NCBI GenBank assembly: GCA_031259085.1
Contig: JAIRMA010000043.1
Span: 1 to 35,118 of the forward strand
DNA length: 35,118 nucleotides
Reading direction: 5' to 3'
Origin: Christensenellaceae bacterium
Lineage (GTDB): Bacteria > Bacillota > Clostridia > Christensenellales > DTU072
The translations under genes and the position numbers were made by a program. Position 1 is the first letter of the stretch. Every line of letters begins with the position of its first letter. Positions 7,755-16,253 of the stretch are shown piece by piece. Below the pieces are notes generated by a model. The model saw only the letters and a list, made by a program, of their open reading frames with translations. It did no database searches and was not told the DNA's origin.

Positions 7755-10124
7755 CTATCGACGCAAGGCAGCAACTGTTACGCCGCCTCCGCCTTCATTA
7801 TATTCTCCGCTTCTTAATGATTGGATAGCAGAATGTCCTTTTAAAAATCGGCGAACAGCGTCTCTCAACCGACCTGTGCCGAATCCATGTATTATCGTTA
7901 TTTGATTGACCCCAGCAATAATTGCTTTGTCAATATATTCACCCAGCTTAGCCTCTGCCTCATATACTCTTTGTCCTAATAGGTTTATCTCAGGAGAAAA
8001 ACCATCATTCCTTAGCTTAGGATCTTGACCGCCTTTTTTGGCTTGAGATGTAGCTGGATAAACTAACCCATTCTTATCTAACTTAATTAGATCACTAATT
8101 TTGAATATTGACTTTAGAACACCAAATGAGACTTCAGCAGTACCTTTAGTATAGTTTATTGAAGCCACAGTGCCCTCTGTCCTGATTGATTTAATCATAA
8201 CCGCATCCCCAGCAATGATAGGTTCAGTTGTTATAACATTATCAAATTCGTCAAATTCATTATCCTCGTTTACTATGTATTTAGTGAGAGATTTCTTGAG
8301 AGTTCTAGCCTTGAACAAGTCCTCTTCAGTTGGGTCGTCTAGTAGAGCTTTCATGTTAGAAATTATAGCGTTTGCTTCTTCCATAGCTTCCTCGACCATA
8401 CGCTTTGTCTCTTTCTTGACATTCTCATTGAGCTTCTCTCTTTGAGCAGCTAACCGATCGCGTTCAGCCTCAACCTTTCTTGACGTTATCTTTGCTTCGT
8501 CTAGTAAACGCTGAGCTTCCTCTTCATGCAATGCTGCATTTTTTCTAGCTATTTCTAATGAGCTTAATACATGTTCAAACTGTCTCTTCTCCTTAGAAAT
8601 ACCTTGACGCGCCGCTTCAATTATCTCTTGATTTAAACCCAGCTTCCTTGCGATCATGATTGCATTCGAGAGCCCTGGTGATCCAATCGTCAGTTTGTAT
8701 GTAGGGCTATACGATACTGGATCAAATTCCATGCTAGCATTCTGCACACGCTCATTAGTAAAGGCATACTCCTTCAATTCATTATAGTGCGTTGTAATTA
8801 TGGCTTTGCACCCCACTTTCTTCAAATGATCTGCGATTGCAACTGCAAGTGCTGCGCCCTCTGCAGGATCAGTCCCTGCACCTAATTCATCTAATAACAC
8901 TAACGAATTGCTAGTTATGCTGTCTATGATCAACACTATATTTGCTATGTGTGATGAAAATGTCGATAAATTCTGTTCTATGCTTTGCTCATCTCCGATG
9001 TCACAAAATATATCATCATAGATACATATGTCAGCATCACGAGCAGGAACAAACAAACCCGAAGCACCCATTATAGATAACAACCCTGCTAACTTTAATG
9101 AGACTGTTTTGCCGCCTGTGTTAGGACCTGTTATAAAAAGCATGTCATAGCCCTTACCAACTGCGATGCTAGTGGGGACTACCTTTTCATCTGGAATTAA
9201 AGGATGTCTGCCCTTTTCTATTTCAGTAATGCCTAACACATTAATTCTGGGTTTTATTGCGCGGATTGATGATGCATACTTAGCTCTTGCAAAGATCTCA
9301 TCTAGATAGCTGAGTTTGTCTAAGTTAGCATATATACTTGAGCTTTTATTGCTAACCTTGACAGTAAACAGCCTCAAAATCTTTTCAATCTCGCGCTCTT
9401 CGTCTAGAATGTATCCTTTCAGATTATTATTCATCTCTAGTATCGCCATAGGTTCAATGTATATTGTCTGCCCAGATGCACTCTGGTCATGAATTAGTCC
9501 AGGAATTGCGCCTCTAAATTCTGATTTTACTGGGATCACATACCTGTCACCACGTATAGTAACTATATTGTCTTGCAGATACTTCGAATAATTCGCTGAA
9601 TTAACAAAAGTATATAATTTAGTTTTAATATGATCATTTTCGCGTCTTATTTTCTGTCTAATAATTCTAAGCTCAGGAGAAGCATCATCACTAATCTCAT
9701 CATCAGACAGAATAGCTTTGTCAATTTCATTTTGCAATGCATGATCGACGTATATTTCTCTTGCATAAGATAGCAACTTAGGCGATCCCACATCTGACAA
9801 TTTATTAATAGACTTTTTTACACTGTCTGAGCATCTCAATAATGCAGATACTTTCAACAGTTCACCCATCGTTAGTGTTGATAGAATATCAGCCTTTTGT
9901 ATGATGTGAGTTACATCATCAAAGCCAAAACCTGGGCAAACTGAGTACTCATATATTGCCTTATCCGCTTCCTCAACTTCGTCCAAAATCCTATTAATAT
10001 CGTCAATATTTGACAAAGGCAACATTGACAGTATCCGTTCTTTAGCTGTAGTAGATGACGCAAACGTAGCTATTGTACTGAGGATTTTATTAAATTCAAG
10101 CGTAGTTATTGACTTTGAAACCAA
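7755..10124 (-). CDS. mutS2: MutS2 family ATPase (ribosome/DNA quality control)
   Basis: A 789-residue protein of normal MutS2 length. The MutS core and lever come first. The ABC-type ATPase has Walker A GPNTGGKTVSLK (about residue 335) and Walker B LLDELGAGTDPAEGAALA. A long charged coiled coil (about 520-610), a KOW-like beta domain (about 640-690) and a C-terminal Smr domain (about 712-789) follow. The Smr domain keeps IIHGFGTGRLRDAV, but its opening motif reads INLLGQR at 713-719, where family members usually have LDLRG; the usual Asp and Arg are missing. In B. subtilis MutS2 acts on collided ribosomes; other work links it to suppression of recombination. The start is TTG at 10124, with AGGAG overlapping the pheT stop. 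Confidence 0.95.
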   Translation of the reverse strand: MVSKSITTLEFNKILSTIATFASSTTAKERILSMLPLSNIDDINRILDEVEEADKAIYEYSVCPGFGFDDVTHIIQKADILSTLTMGELLKVSALLRCSDSVKKSINKLSDVGSPKLLSYAREIYVDHALQNEIDKAILSDDEISDDASPELRIIRQKIRRENDHIKTKLYTFVNSANYSKYLQDNIVTIRGDRYVIPVKSEFRGAIPGLIHDQSASGQTIYIEPMAILEMNNNLKGYILDEEREIEKILRLFTVKVSNKSSSIYANLDKLSYLDEIFARAKYASSIRAIKPRINVLGITEIEKGRHPLIPDEKVVPTSIAVGKGYDMLFITGPNTGGKTVSLKLAGLLSIMGASGLFVPARDADICIYDDIFCDIGDEQSIEQNLSTFSSHIANIVLIIDSITSNSLVLLDELGAGTDPAEGAALAVAIADHLKKVGCKAIITTHYNELKEYAFTNERVQNASMEFDPVSYSPTYKLTIGSPGLSNAIMIARKLGLNQEIIEAARQGISKEKRQFEHVLSSLEIARKNAALHEEEAQRLLDEAKITSRKVEAERDRLAAQREKLNENVKKETKRMVEEAMEEANAIISNMKALLDDPTEEDLFKARTLKKSLTKYIVNEDNEFDEFDNVITTEPIIAGDAVMIKSIRTEGTVASINYTKGTAEVSFGVLKSIFKISDLIKLDKNGLVYPATSQAKKGGQDPKLRNDGFSPEINLLGQRVYEAEAKLGEYIDKAIIAGVNQITIIHGFGTGRLRDAVRRFLKGHSAIQSLRSGEYNEGGGGVTVAALRR

Positions 10125-10133
10125 TTTAAACTC

Positions 10134-12521
10134 CTATCTCAATACTGCTCCAATATTTGCTAGATTCTTTAGAATGTTTTTTGTGGTATCTGTTATTTCT
10201 GTGTCATTCAGCGTGCGTGTAGTGCTTTGGAATACCATATTGAACGCTATGCTTTTATAACCTTCCTCAACCTGATTACCTGTATAAACATCAAAAACAT
10301 AAGTGTTTATTAAATATTCACCACCAGATGCATTAACTATATCTAGGATTGTCTTTGACTCGACCTCTTTTTTTACAACAACAGCAAAATCTCTCTCAAC
10401 AGCAGGATATTTCGATATTGGCTTATATGTAATATCATTTTTAGTATCAATTAAGAAGGCTGGATCAATCTCTGTTACATATATCCGCTTTGCAATATTA
10501 AATTTATCGGCAATGTCCTCACTGATTTCACCAAAAACACCAATTATATCATCAGTTCCCTCTTTGATTACATATGCCGCTCGTCCTGGATGTAGATAGG
10601 AAATATTAGCTTTTCTAAAGGCAATTCCAAATTTAAACAGCTCGCACAACTCGGTTAACACTTTTTTGAATGTGTAAAAATCATCATCCGTAGACCCTAT
10701 GATTAAATGATTCTTTTCAATTGGATATGATTGTTCACAATCAACTGGTGCATATACTTTTGCAATCTCAAAAAGTCTAACCGCCTTATTTCCCCTCTGA
10801 TAATTGGTTGATAAGGATTTTAGCATGCCATGCATCAAAGTAGTCCTCATTACAGAATAATCTTCGCCTAATGGGTTTTTAATTTTTATGACTCTTCTTA
10901 AGCTATCATCCTGAGGGATATTTAAAAGCTCAAATGTCTTAGGTGAGGTAAATGAATAGGTTAATATCTCATAACAACCATTAGAAACTAATATAGATTT
11001 AATTTTTTCAATTGATGTTTGCTCTGAACTTTTACCACCTAAAACAGCAAATCTATTTAAATCAAGCTTCTTTGACTTTACCAATTTATCATAACCATAT
11101 GCACGTATAATTTCTTCTGCTAAGTCGTGCAAATTTGTTACATCGTCTCTATATAATGGGACCTTAATAAAAATTTGGTTGTCACATTCTCTTTGTACAA
11201 ATCCAAATCCATTTAGAATTGTAAGCATTTTCTTAGCTGGAATTGTAATCCCTAAAATATTACAGATGGTCTTTGGTAAAAACTCAATTTCACGTTCATA
11301 AAGTGGAATTGGTTGTGTATCTAAAACACCAAAGGCCACATCGCCGATCTTTTGTCCTGTTATTAACGTAAGAGCCCTCTCAATCCCAGCCATTTGTGAA
11401 TAATAGTCAATCCCTTTTTCAAATCTAGCTGATGATTCGGATCTAAGCCCCAAATCTTGGGACGTTTGCCTAACGGAATCCTTAGCAAACGCTGCAGATT
11501 CAAGAATTATATCAGTAGTGTCATTGGATATTGAATAGTCAGCACCTCCCATGACCCCTGCAATTGCCATTGGGTCATGTGCGTTAGCTATCACTAGATG
11601 ATTGGTTTTTAACTGATACTCTTTTCCATCAAGAGCCTTTATTCGCTCTTGATCCTCAGCGCATCTCACAACTATATTCCCATTAACCCGTTTTAAGTCA
11701 AATGCATGCATAGGTTGCCCTAATTCGATTAAAATATAGTTTGTTATATCTACTATGTTGTTAATTGGTTTAATCCCAACGGCTCTTAAACGCTCAATAA
11801 CTAATCTAGGTGATCTTTCAATTCTTACATTCTTGACTAGTTTAGCTACATATCTACTGCATAGTTTTGGCTCTTCATTTTTAAGTGTGATATGATTTGA
11901 TATATGATCAACGGTTTCATTGTAATTAATTAACAAAGGTTTTAAGTCAATTTTTAGTGCAGAACTAACTTCTCTAGCAATACCATATATACTGTTTGCA
12001 TCTCCACGATTAGCAGTTATCCCAATGTCTAAAACTGCATCGTTCAAGCCCAAAATCTCATTGACGTTAATACCAGGATCAACACCAGTCTCAAATTTTA
12101 ATATAGAATCTGCACTAGCCCCAGGATAATCGTCAGATGTTAATCCTAAATCAGCACCTGAACAAAACATTCCATCAGATTTAATTGATCGTATTTCACT
12201 AGCTTTTATAACAGTACCAGTTGCTAACTTGCTACTATCTAAAGCAACAGGGACAATATCATCCACATTCAAAGTGTTTGAATTTGTGACTATTTGTTTG
12301 ATCTTATTATCATTAACTAAAACTTTACATACATGAAGGGCATTTGTGTTTGGATGTTCTTTGATTTCTAGAATTTTGCATGAAAAAACATTTACTATGG
12401 ATTCATTTAAATAGTGAATCCCTTCAATCTCAAATCCACGCGATACTAACACCTCAGATAGCGCTTCTGGAGATATTGTAATATTTACAAACTCTTTTAA
12501 CCAATTCATTGGTACTAACAT
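10134..12521 (-). CDS. pheT: Phenylalanine--tRNA ligase beta subunit
   Basis: A 795-residue protein, normal for bacterial PheT. It begins MLVPMNWLKEFVNI. The OB-fold tRNA-binding domain lies at about 40-150 (VFSCKILEIKEHPNTNALHV, CSGADLGL). The B3/B4 editing region and the B5 domain follow (GQPMHAFDLKR; VMGGADYSISNDTTDIILES). The C-terminal ferredoxin-fold anticodon-binding domain is at about 700-795 (SKYPAVERDFAVVVKKEV). It pairs with PheS in the alpha2-beta2 enzyme that charges tRNA-Phe and edits mis-charged tyrosine. Unusually, nearly 300 bases separate it from pheS, and no strong Shine-Dalgarno is visible before the ATG. Confidence 0.97.
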   Translation of the reverse strand: MLVPMNWLKEFVNITISPEALSEVLVSRGFEIEGIHYLNESIVNVFSCKILEIKEHPNTNALHVCKVLVNDNKIKQIVTNSNTLNVDDIVPVALDSSKLATGTVIKASEIRSIKSDGMFCSGADLGLTSDDYPGASADSILKFETGVDPGINVNEILGLNDAVLDIGITANRGDANSIYGIAREVSSALKIDLKPLLINYNETVDHISNHITLKNEEPKLCSRYVAKLVKNVRIERSPRLVIERLRAVGIKPINNIVDITNYILIELGQPMHAFDLKRVNGNIVVRCAEDQERIKALDGKEYQLKTNHLVIANAHDPMAIAGVMGGADYSISNDTTDIILESAAFAKDSVRQTSQDLGLRSESSARFEKGIDYYSQMAGIERALTLITGQKIGDVAFGVLDTQPIPLYEREIEFLPKTICNILGITIPAKKMLTILNGFGFVQRECDNQIFIKVPLYRDDVTNLHDLAEEIIRAYGYDKLVKSKKLDLNRFAVLGGKSSEQTSIEKIKSILVSNGCYEILTYSFTSPKTFELLNIPQDDSLRRVIKIKNPLGEDYSVMRTTLMHGMLKSLSTNYQRGNKAVRLFEIAKVYAPVDCEQSYPIEKNHLIIGSTDDDFYTFKKVLTELCELFKFGIAFRKANISYLHPGRAAYVIKEGTDDIIGVFGEISEDIADKFNIAKRIYVTEIDPAFLIDTKNDITYKPISKYPAVERDFAVVVKKEVESKTILDIVNASGGEYLINTYVFDVYTGNQVEEGYKSIAFNMVFQSTTRTLNDTEITDTTKNILKNLANIGAVLR

Positions 12522-12611
12522 TTCGATCTAAACGCTCCACATTACGATTTTAAATATGAATATGACGGCACATAATTAAGTATTAATTCTAAGCTAAATT
12601 CACTATTTGCT

Positions 12612-12639
12612 ATATTATTTATGTAAAGTCAGTTTACAA
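12612..12639 (-). promoter_or_regulatory. Possible separate promoter for pheT
   Basis: In the 294-base gap between pheS and pheT the minus strand shows TTGTAA (12634-12639) and TAATAT (12612-12617), 16 bases apart and about 90 bases before the pheT start. It is a moderate match in AT-rich DNA and may be chance. It would let pheT and the genes after it be transcribed apart from pheS. The rest of the gap shows no gene and no T-box-like element. Confidence 0.3.
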
Positions 12640-12815
12640 TTAATTTAATGTATTTTAAAATAATCAAGCTTACATAGTAAAATATAACAATCAATTCTGG
12701 AAGAATTTCAGACTTATGCAAAATACTATATCAAATCAAACTTCATCTATGCAATCACAATTTGAATGTCAACTATCTTTTTAGGAATAGTTGCATAGTA
12801 TAAAGTATTCAAGCC

Positions 12816-13841
12816 CTATTTAAATTGTTTTAATATTCTAATGTCATTATCAAACAATAATCGCATATCATGAATACCGTATTTTATCATAGCAGCTCTC
12901 TCTACTCCAATACCAAATGCAATGCCTTTATATTTACTACTATCAATGCCACATTCTTCTAGCACATTAGGATGCACAACGCCAGCCCCTAATAATTCAA
13001 TCCATCCTGTACTCTTGCATAGATTACAACCAGCGCCACCGCATTTGTTACAGCTCAAGTCAACCTCAACGCTAGGCTCAGTGAATGGAAAATATGAAGG
13101 TCTAAATCTAACCTTAGTAGTCTCAGAGAAGAACAACCTAGCAAATTCTTCTAAGATAGATTTAAGATCTCTAAGTGTCACTGTTGTGTCAACAACTAGT
13201 CCCTCAATTTGTTGAAACATAGGGCTGTGTGTTGCATCATCATCTGGCCTATATACTTTTCCTGGGCATATAATCCGAATAGGCGGACGTTGAGACTTCA
13301 TAACGTGTACTTGAACTGCGGAGGTCTGCGTTCGTAGTAATAAATTATCTGATATATAAAAAGTGTCTGAATTGTTTCTTGATGGGTGATCTTTTGGAAT
13401 GTTTAATGCAGTGAAATTGTAATATTCAAATTCAATCTCAGGGCCATCTTTTACTTCAAAACCCATACGAATAAAAATATCAGTGATATCGTTTTTTATA
13501 AGCGTTAAAGGATTTAGAGCTCCTATCGACCTGCCTTGTGGCAAGGACAGAGTAACATCTAATGTTTCCTCTTCTGTTCGCTTTTGTTTTAGTATCTCTT
13601 GTATACTATTCTCTTTGTCGGCAATTATACCTTCAACTAATTTTTGCGCATCATTCACCCATTTGCCGATTTGTGGTCGCTCAGCCACACTAGCCTCTTT
13701 AATAGACTTTAATACAGCAGTAATTTCTCCGTTGCGGCCCAAATACTTAATTTTTATAGCATTAATTTGTTGCAAATCGGACGCATTATTTATCTCTAAT
13801 AAACATGCCTCTTGAATGCCATCAATTTTTGCTTTTAACAT
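12816..13841 (-). CDS. pheS: Phenylalanine--tRNA ligase alpha subunit
   Basis: I place the start at the ATG at 13841 (341 residues), because GGAG lies 6 bases upstream. The ATG at 13853 would put the ribosome-binding site inside the gene. The N-terminal coiled coil is followed by the class II catalytic core: PQGRSIGALNPLT, the motif 2 region MFQQIEGLVVD and RPSYFPFTEPSVEVD, and motif 3 GIAFGIGVERAAMI. A four-cysteine insert CNKCGGAGCNLC precedes TGWIELLGAGVVHP, as in other Firmicute PheS. It activates phenylalanine and transfers it to tRNA-Phe together with PheT. Its promoter lies just upstream and the leader is only a few bases long, so there is no room for a T-box. Confidence 0.97.
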   Translation of the reverse strand: MLKAKIDGIQEACLLEINNASDLQQINAIKIKYLGRNGEITAVLKSIKEASVAERPQIGKWVNDAQKLVEGIIADKENSIQEILKQKRTEEETLDVTLSLPQGRSIGALNPLTLIKNDITDIFIRMGFEVKDGPEIEFEYYNFTALNIPKDHPSRNNSDTFYISDNLLLRTQTSAVQVHVMKSQRPPIRIICPGKVYRPDDDATHSPMFQQIEGLVVDTTVTLRDLKSILEEFARLFFSETTKVRFRPSYFPFTEPSVEVDLSCNKCGGAGCNLCKSTGWIELLGAGVVHPNVLEECGIDSSKYKGIAFGIGVERAAMIKYGIHDMRLLFDNDIRILKQFK

Positions 13842-13871
13842 GAGGGTCTCCATAAGTAAATAATTTTCTAG

Positions 13872-13899
13872 ATTATACTACATTTTCAAAAATTATCAA
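13872..13899 (-). promoter_or_regulatory. Predicted sigma-A promoter of pheS
   Basis: On the minus strand TTGATA (13894-13899) and a perfect TATAAT (13872-13877) are 16 bases apart. The predicted start near 13865 leaves about 24 bases before the preferred pheS ATG. Such a short leader excludes a tRNA-sensing T-box, the common control of pheST in Bacillota. Confidence 0.6.
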
Positions 13900-14107
13900 A
13901 ATAAAAAAAGTAGAATTAACAGTAAATACTGTTTTTGATCACTCAAATTTCATTTTTGACCTCAAATACATGCGCGCGATTGTCTATCTGTGAAAAAATC
14001 ACAACACTATACCAAAATTTAACATTGCACATATGAATCGCTTATATTTTTAAGTCAAACGCATGAAAGCCTAAATGTTAGAATTAATATTAGAAAAATG
14101 TCAATAT

Positions 14108-14557
14108 TTATATTTTTTTATGCCTCACAGCCTCTAATTCTTTCAATAATAGCTCTAGATACTTAAAATTTATGTGAATAAGTTCAGCCATCTACCTGCC
14201 GATGAAATAATACCTATCGCACCCGTATTTTCCATCCATCGTTTCGATGTCAGAACATAACCATTAGCACCGCTCTCATTTCTAATACTACTGAATTGCG
14301 TATATTAAAATTCGGGTTATTAACTTTTTCCCAAATCCCTAAGAACTCAAATGTATACCTTGCGGTTAGCCAATGCGAAATACAAGTGCGGTTTCATTAG
14401 GATTTTTATATTTTGGCATATCCGTTAATGATATGTAGTCATCTGTCCCTTTTCCGTTTAGAACACTTATGTCTTGTCCTTGAACTTCGATTTCGTTTTT
14501 CATACTTACTTTTATTAGTGAGCCTAATTTGACTGACTTTGCTTTTTTTGTATGCAT
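14108..14557 (-). pseudogene. Broken KilA-N domain gene (phage-type DNA-binding protein)
   Basis: The first frame (14366-14557) reads KNEIEVQGQDISVLNG then DDYISLTDMPKYKNP, the typical opening of KilA-N proteins, and stops after ALVFRIG. Reading one base over, the family sequence resumes as ISHWLTARYTFEFLGIWEKV then NNPNFN, so one base is missing near 14381. A second missing base near 14304 is implied, after which QFSSIRNESGANGYVL and KRWMENTGAIGIISSAGR continue. Near 14190 the frame changes again and sequence is lost; the tail reads FKYLELLLKELEAVRHKKI to a stop at 14108. KilA-N proteins are phage or mobile-element DNA-binding or antirepressor-like proteins. With three lesions this copy cannot make the normal product. 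Confidence 0.7.
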
Positions 14558-14612
14558 ATTATATCATATTTTTTCTCGCAAGTTCAATAATCACGTTATA
14601 TGGAACTTATGT

Positions 14613-14714
14613 TTATATTTGCCCGTCAAAATCTTTTCTATGTTCTCTAACTTTTCCGTAAAGCGGCTTAAAACGCTTTCTCCCCACACCTGGTCTTGCC
14701 CCGCCTTTTGACAT
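14613..14714 (-). CDS. 33-residue ORF with RPGVGRK N-terminus, phage-derived fragment
   Basis: A strong GGAGG lies 9 bases before the ATG. The product begins MSKGGARPGVGRK, the basic opening common in phage terminase small subunits and other short phage DNA-binding proteins (usually RPGAGRK). It ends after 33 residues, so it is either a truncated gene or a genuinely small protein. It lies about 55 bases before the KilA-N remnant on the same strand, consistent with one decayed element. Confidence 0.4.
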   Translation of the reverse strand: MSKGGARPGVGRKRFKPLYGKVREHRKDFDGQI

Positions 14715-14760
14715 GGTTTTTGTCCTCCCTCTCTTTGATTTCCACGCATATTTCATTGAT

Positions 14761-14931
14761 TTATTGCGTCATTTCTGGTTTGTTAGAAAACCAGACTGTC
14801 GAAAAGTGCCAATCACCAGAGGTTTCACTTGGGAGATTTAATGCATAATTGCCACTAATATATTTATCTTTTGTTTTTGCCAGTATTTCCTTTTGGTAGC
14901 AATCATTAAATTCGAATTGGATATTTTGACC
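14761..14931 (-). pseudogene. Remnant of an unidentified mobile-element gene
   Basis: A 56-codon open frame without a start codon near its beginning encodes NYALNLPSETSGDWHFSTVW near its end and stops 46 bases before the small RPGVGRK ORF. The composition reads like real protein rather than random translation, and I have the impression of a recurring GDWH pattern in short mobile-element proteins, but I cannot name the family. It is probably the 3' end of a gene whose 5' part is gone. Confidence 0.35.
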
Positions 14932-14934
14932 TCA

Positions 14935-15510
14935 TTTTATAGTATTGAGATTAAGAGACATAAACAAATTTAGTCATGGGGTAGAATGCTTTTAACAATT
15001 ATTGTGCAATTTTGCTAGTGTTACTTAAAACCATTTGCTTCATTTTATTGAAAGTCTATTGAACAGCATATCATTTGTTTTTTTACAAATGAAAATGCTG
15101 AAGGGTCTTTAGTGTAACTATTTTAAGTATATCATAATCTAGATAGAATACAAACGTTTTCTATTTATCATAGGCATAAAAAACATATATTATATTTGGT
15201 GTTATGAATCTATCCAAAATTCATTTAAATATTAAAAAGGTGAAATCCTGGAAATACATAAAAAAAATAAAGATATACAATCTGATCGTGTGTTAAAATT
15301 TATACTAGGCATTTATAAATAGATTGAATATAACAGCAAGATTCGACAAGTATTTTAAACTATACATGCATAAATAAAACAGCTTAACTTTTATGATCAC
15401 TATAGAATCAAGCCTAGTAATATTGCTAATTTATATTGGCATTTTAATTTTCATATAAATTATATTGAACAGTTATATCAATTTATACTAACAGACAGGT
15501 TAAAAAATGA
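14935..15510. other. AT-rich gap without genes
   Basis: Between the mobile-element remnants and the operon terminator I see no coding frame on either strand. The only structure is the long hairpin at 15064-15100. The part from 13900 to 14107, on the other side of the remnants, is likewise empty. Confidence 0.5.
15064..15100. repeat. Long two-part hairpin
   Basis: CAGCAT-a-TCATTTGT, a T6 loop, then ACAAATGA-aa-ATGCTG: 6 plus 8 base pairs with one small internal bulge. Neither strand has a T-tract directly after the stem, so it is not a standard terminator. It could be an RNA structure, a recombination site or part of the decayed element next to it. Confidence 0.4.
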
Positions 15511-15539
15511 GGATGGGCTCCTATTAAAGGAGCCCATCC
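15511..15539 (-). terminator. Rho-independent terminator of the rplU-NYN operon
   Basis: A perfect 12-bp stem (GGATGGGCTCCT with its complement) with a 5-base loop. On the minus strand it is followed by TCATTTTTTA. It lies about 100 bases after the NYN gene stop and should end transcripts from the L21 promoter. On the plus strand no T-tract follows, so it works in one direction. Confidence 0.88.
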
Positions 15540-15641
15540 AAGAATATATTTTTCACCAAAAAACATATCAAAATTGAGAAAATTTACATAAATAAATATT
15601 CTGTTTTGGTAAGGTAGAATATTTATTATAAGAAGACTATC

Positions 15642-16226
15642 TTATTTCTTATATTTTGCTAAAATATTTTTTACATCATCAATTCTTTGGTTATGGTGTG
15701 CAGCGGCAGCTGGGGCAGCTGGGGCAGGCTTAGGTCTCTTTTGCCCTGGTCTGATCGCAGGCGCAGCATAACCAACTCTTAATGCTGATACTGGAACATT
15801 GATAAACCCATTATACATATCCTTATATTTGCCTTCCGCTGTATTTATGTCATAAACATCAATACCTTTAGACTTTAAAAGATTCAATACTGGAAGTATG
15901 TCACCTTCACCGGTGATAAGACCTACAGCATTTACGGCGACAGCGTTAGCAGATATAGAGTTTGCAATTTCCACAGCAGAAATAATTTGTCTAGAATCAA
16001 GTTTATTGCGTCGTCTTGATGCGCTTGGCAAAAATGTATCAAAAGCGTGATTAGCTATATATTCATTGTAATCACGATTTCTTTTTGCTACATAACTGTA
16101 GAATTTGCAAGCAACGACGTCGAAATCTTTTGAAATTTCTTCTACTAATGCTTGGAAACCAACACAGGTAATCCTGAGACTCGCTATATCAGCGAGGATA
16201 ACCATTTTAGGTTTTGTTTGCGACAT
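15642..16226 (-). CDS. NYN-domain (LabA/DUF88-like) putative ribonuclease
   Basis: The start is the ATG at 16226, with GGAGG 8 bases upstream; the longer TTG frame would swallow that site. The product is 194 residues. It has a PIN-like NYN fold: an acidic residue in VILADIASLRI at the N-terminus, KLDSRQIISAVEIAN in the middle and LITGEGDILPVLNLLKSKGI, which matches the usual SGDSDFxPL motif with the last acidic residue kept. A flexible Pro/Ala-rich linker (about 160-178) and a short basic helix (DDVKNILAKYKK) end the protein. NYN proteins are usually metal-dependent RNases; the substrate here is unknown. It is the last gene of the rplU operon, starting 28 bases after ogg. Confidence 0.8.
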   Translation of the reverse strand: MSQTKPKMVILADIASLRITCVGFQALVEEISKDFDVVACKFYSYVAKRNRDYNEYIANHAFDTFLPSASRRRNKLDSRQIISAVEIANSISANAVAVNAVGLITGEGDILPVLNLLKSKGIDVYDINTAEGKYKDMYNGFINVPVSALRVGYAAPAIRPGQKRPKPAPAAPAAAAHHNQRIDDVKNILAKYKK

Positions 16227-16253
16227 GACTATAACCTCCAAAGAGTTTAAGTA

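Noticed and set aside
13854-14107. Possible T-box or other leader upstream of pheS
   Set aside because: The pheS promoter leaves a leader of only about 24 bases, and no T-box sequence is visible further upstream.
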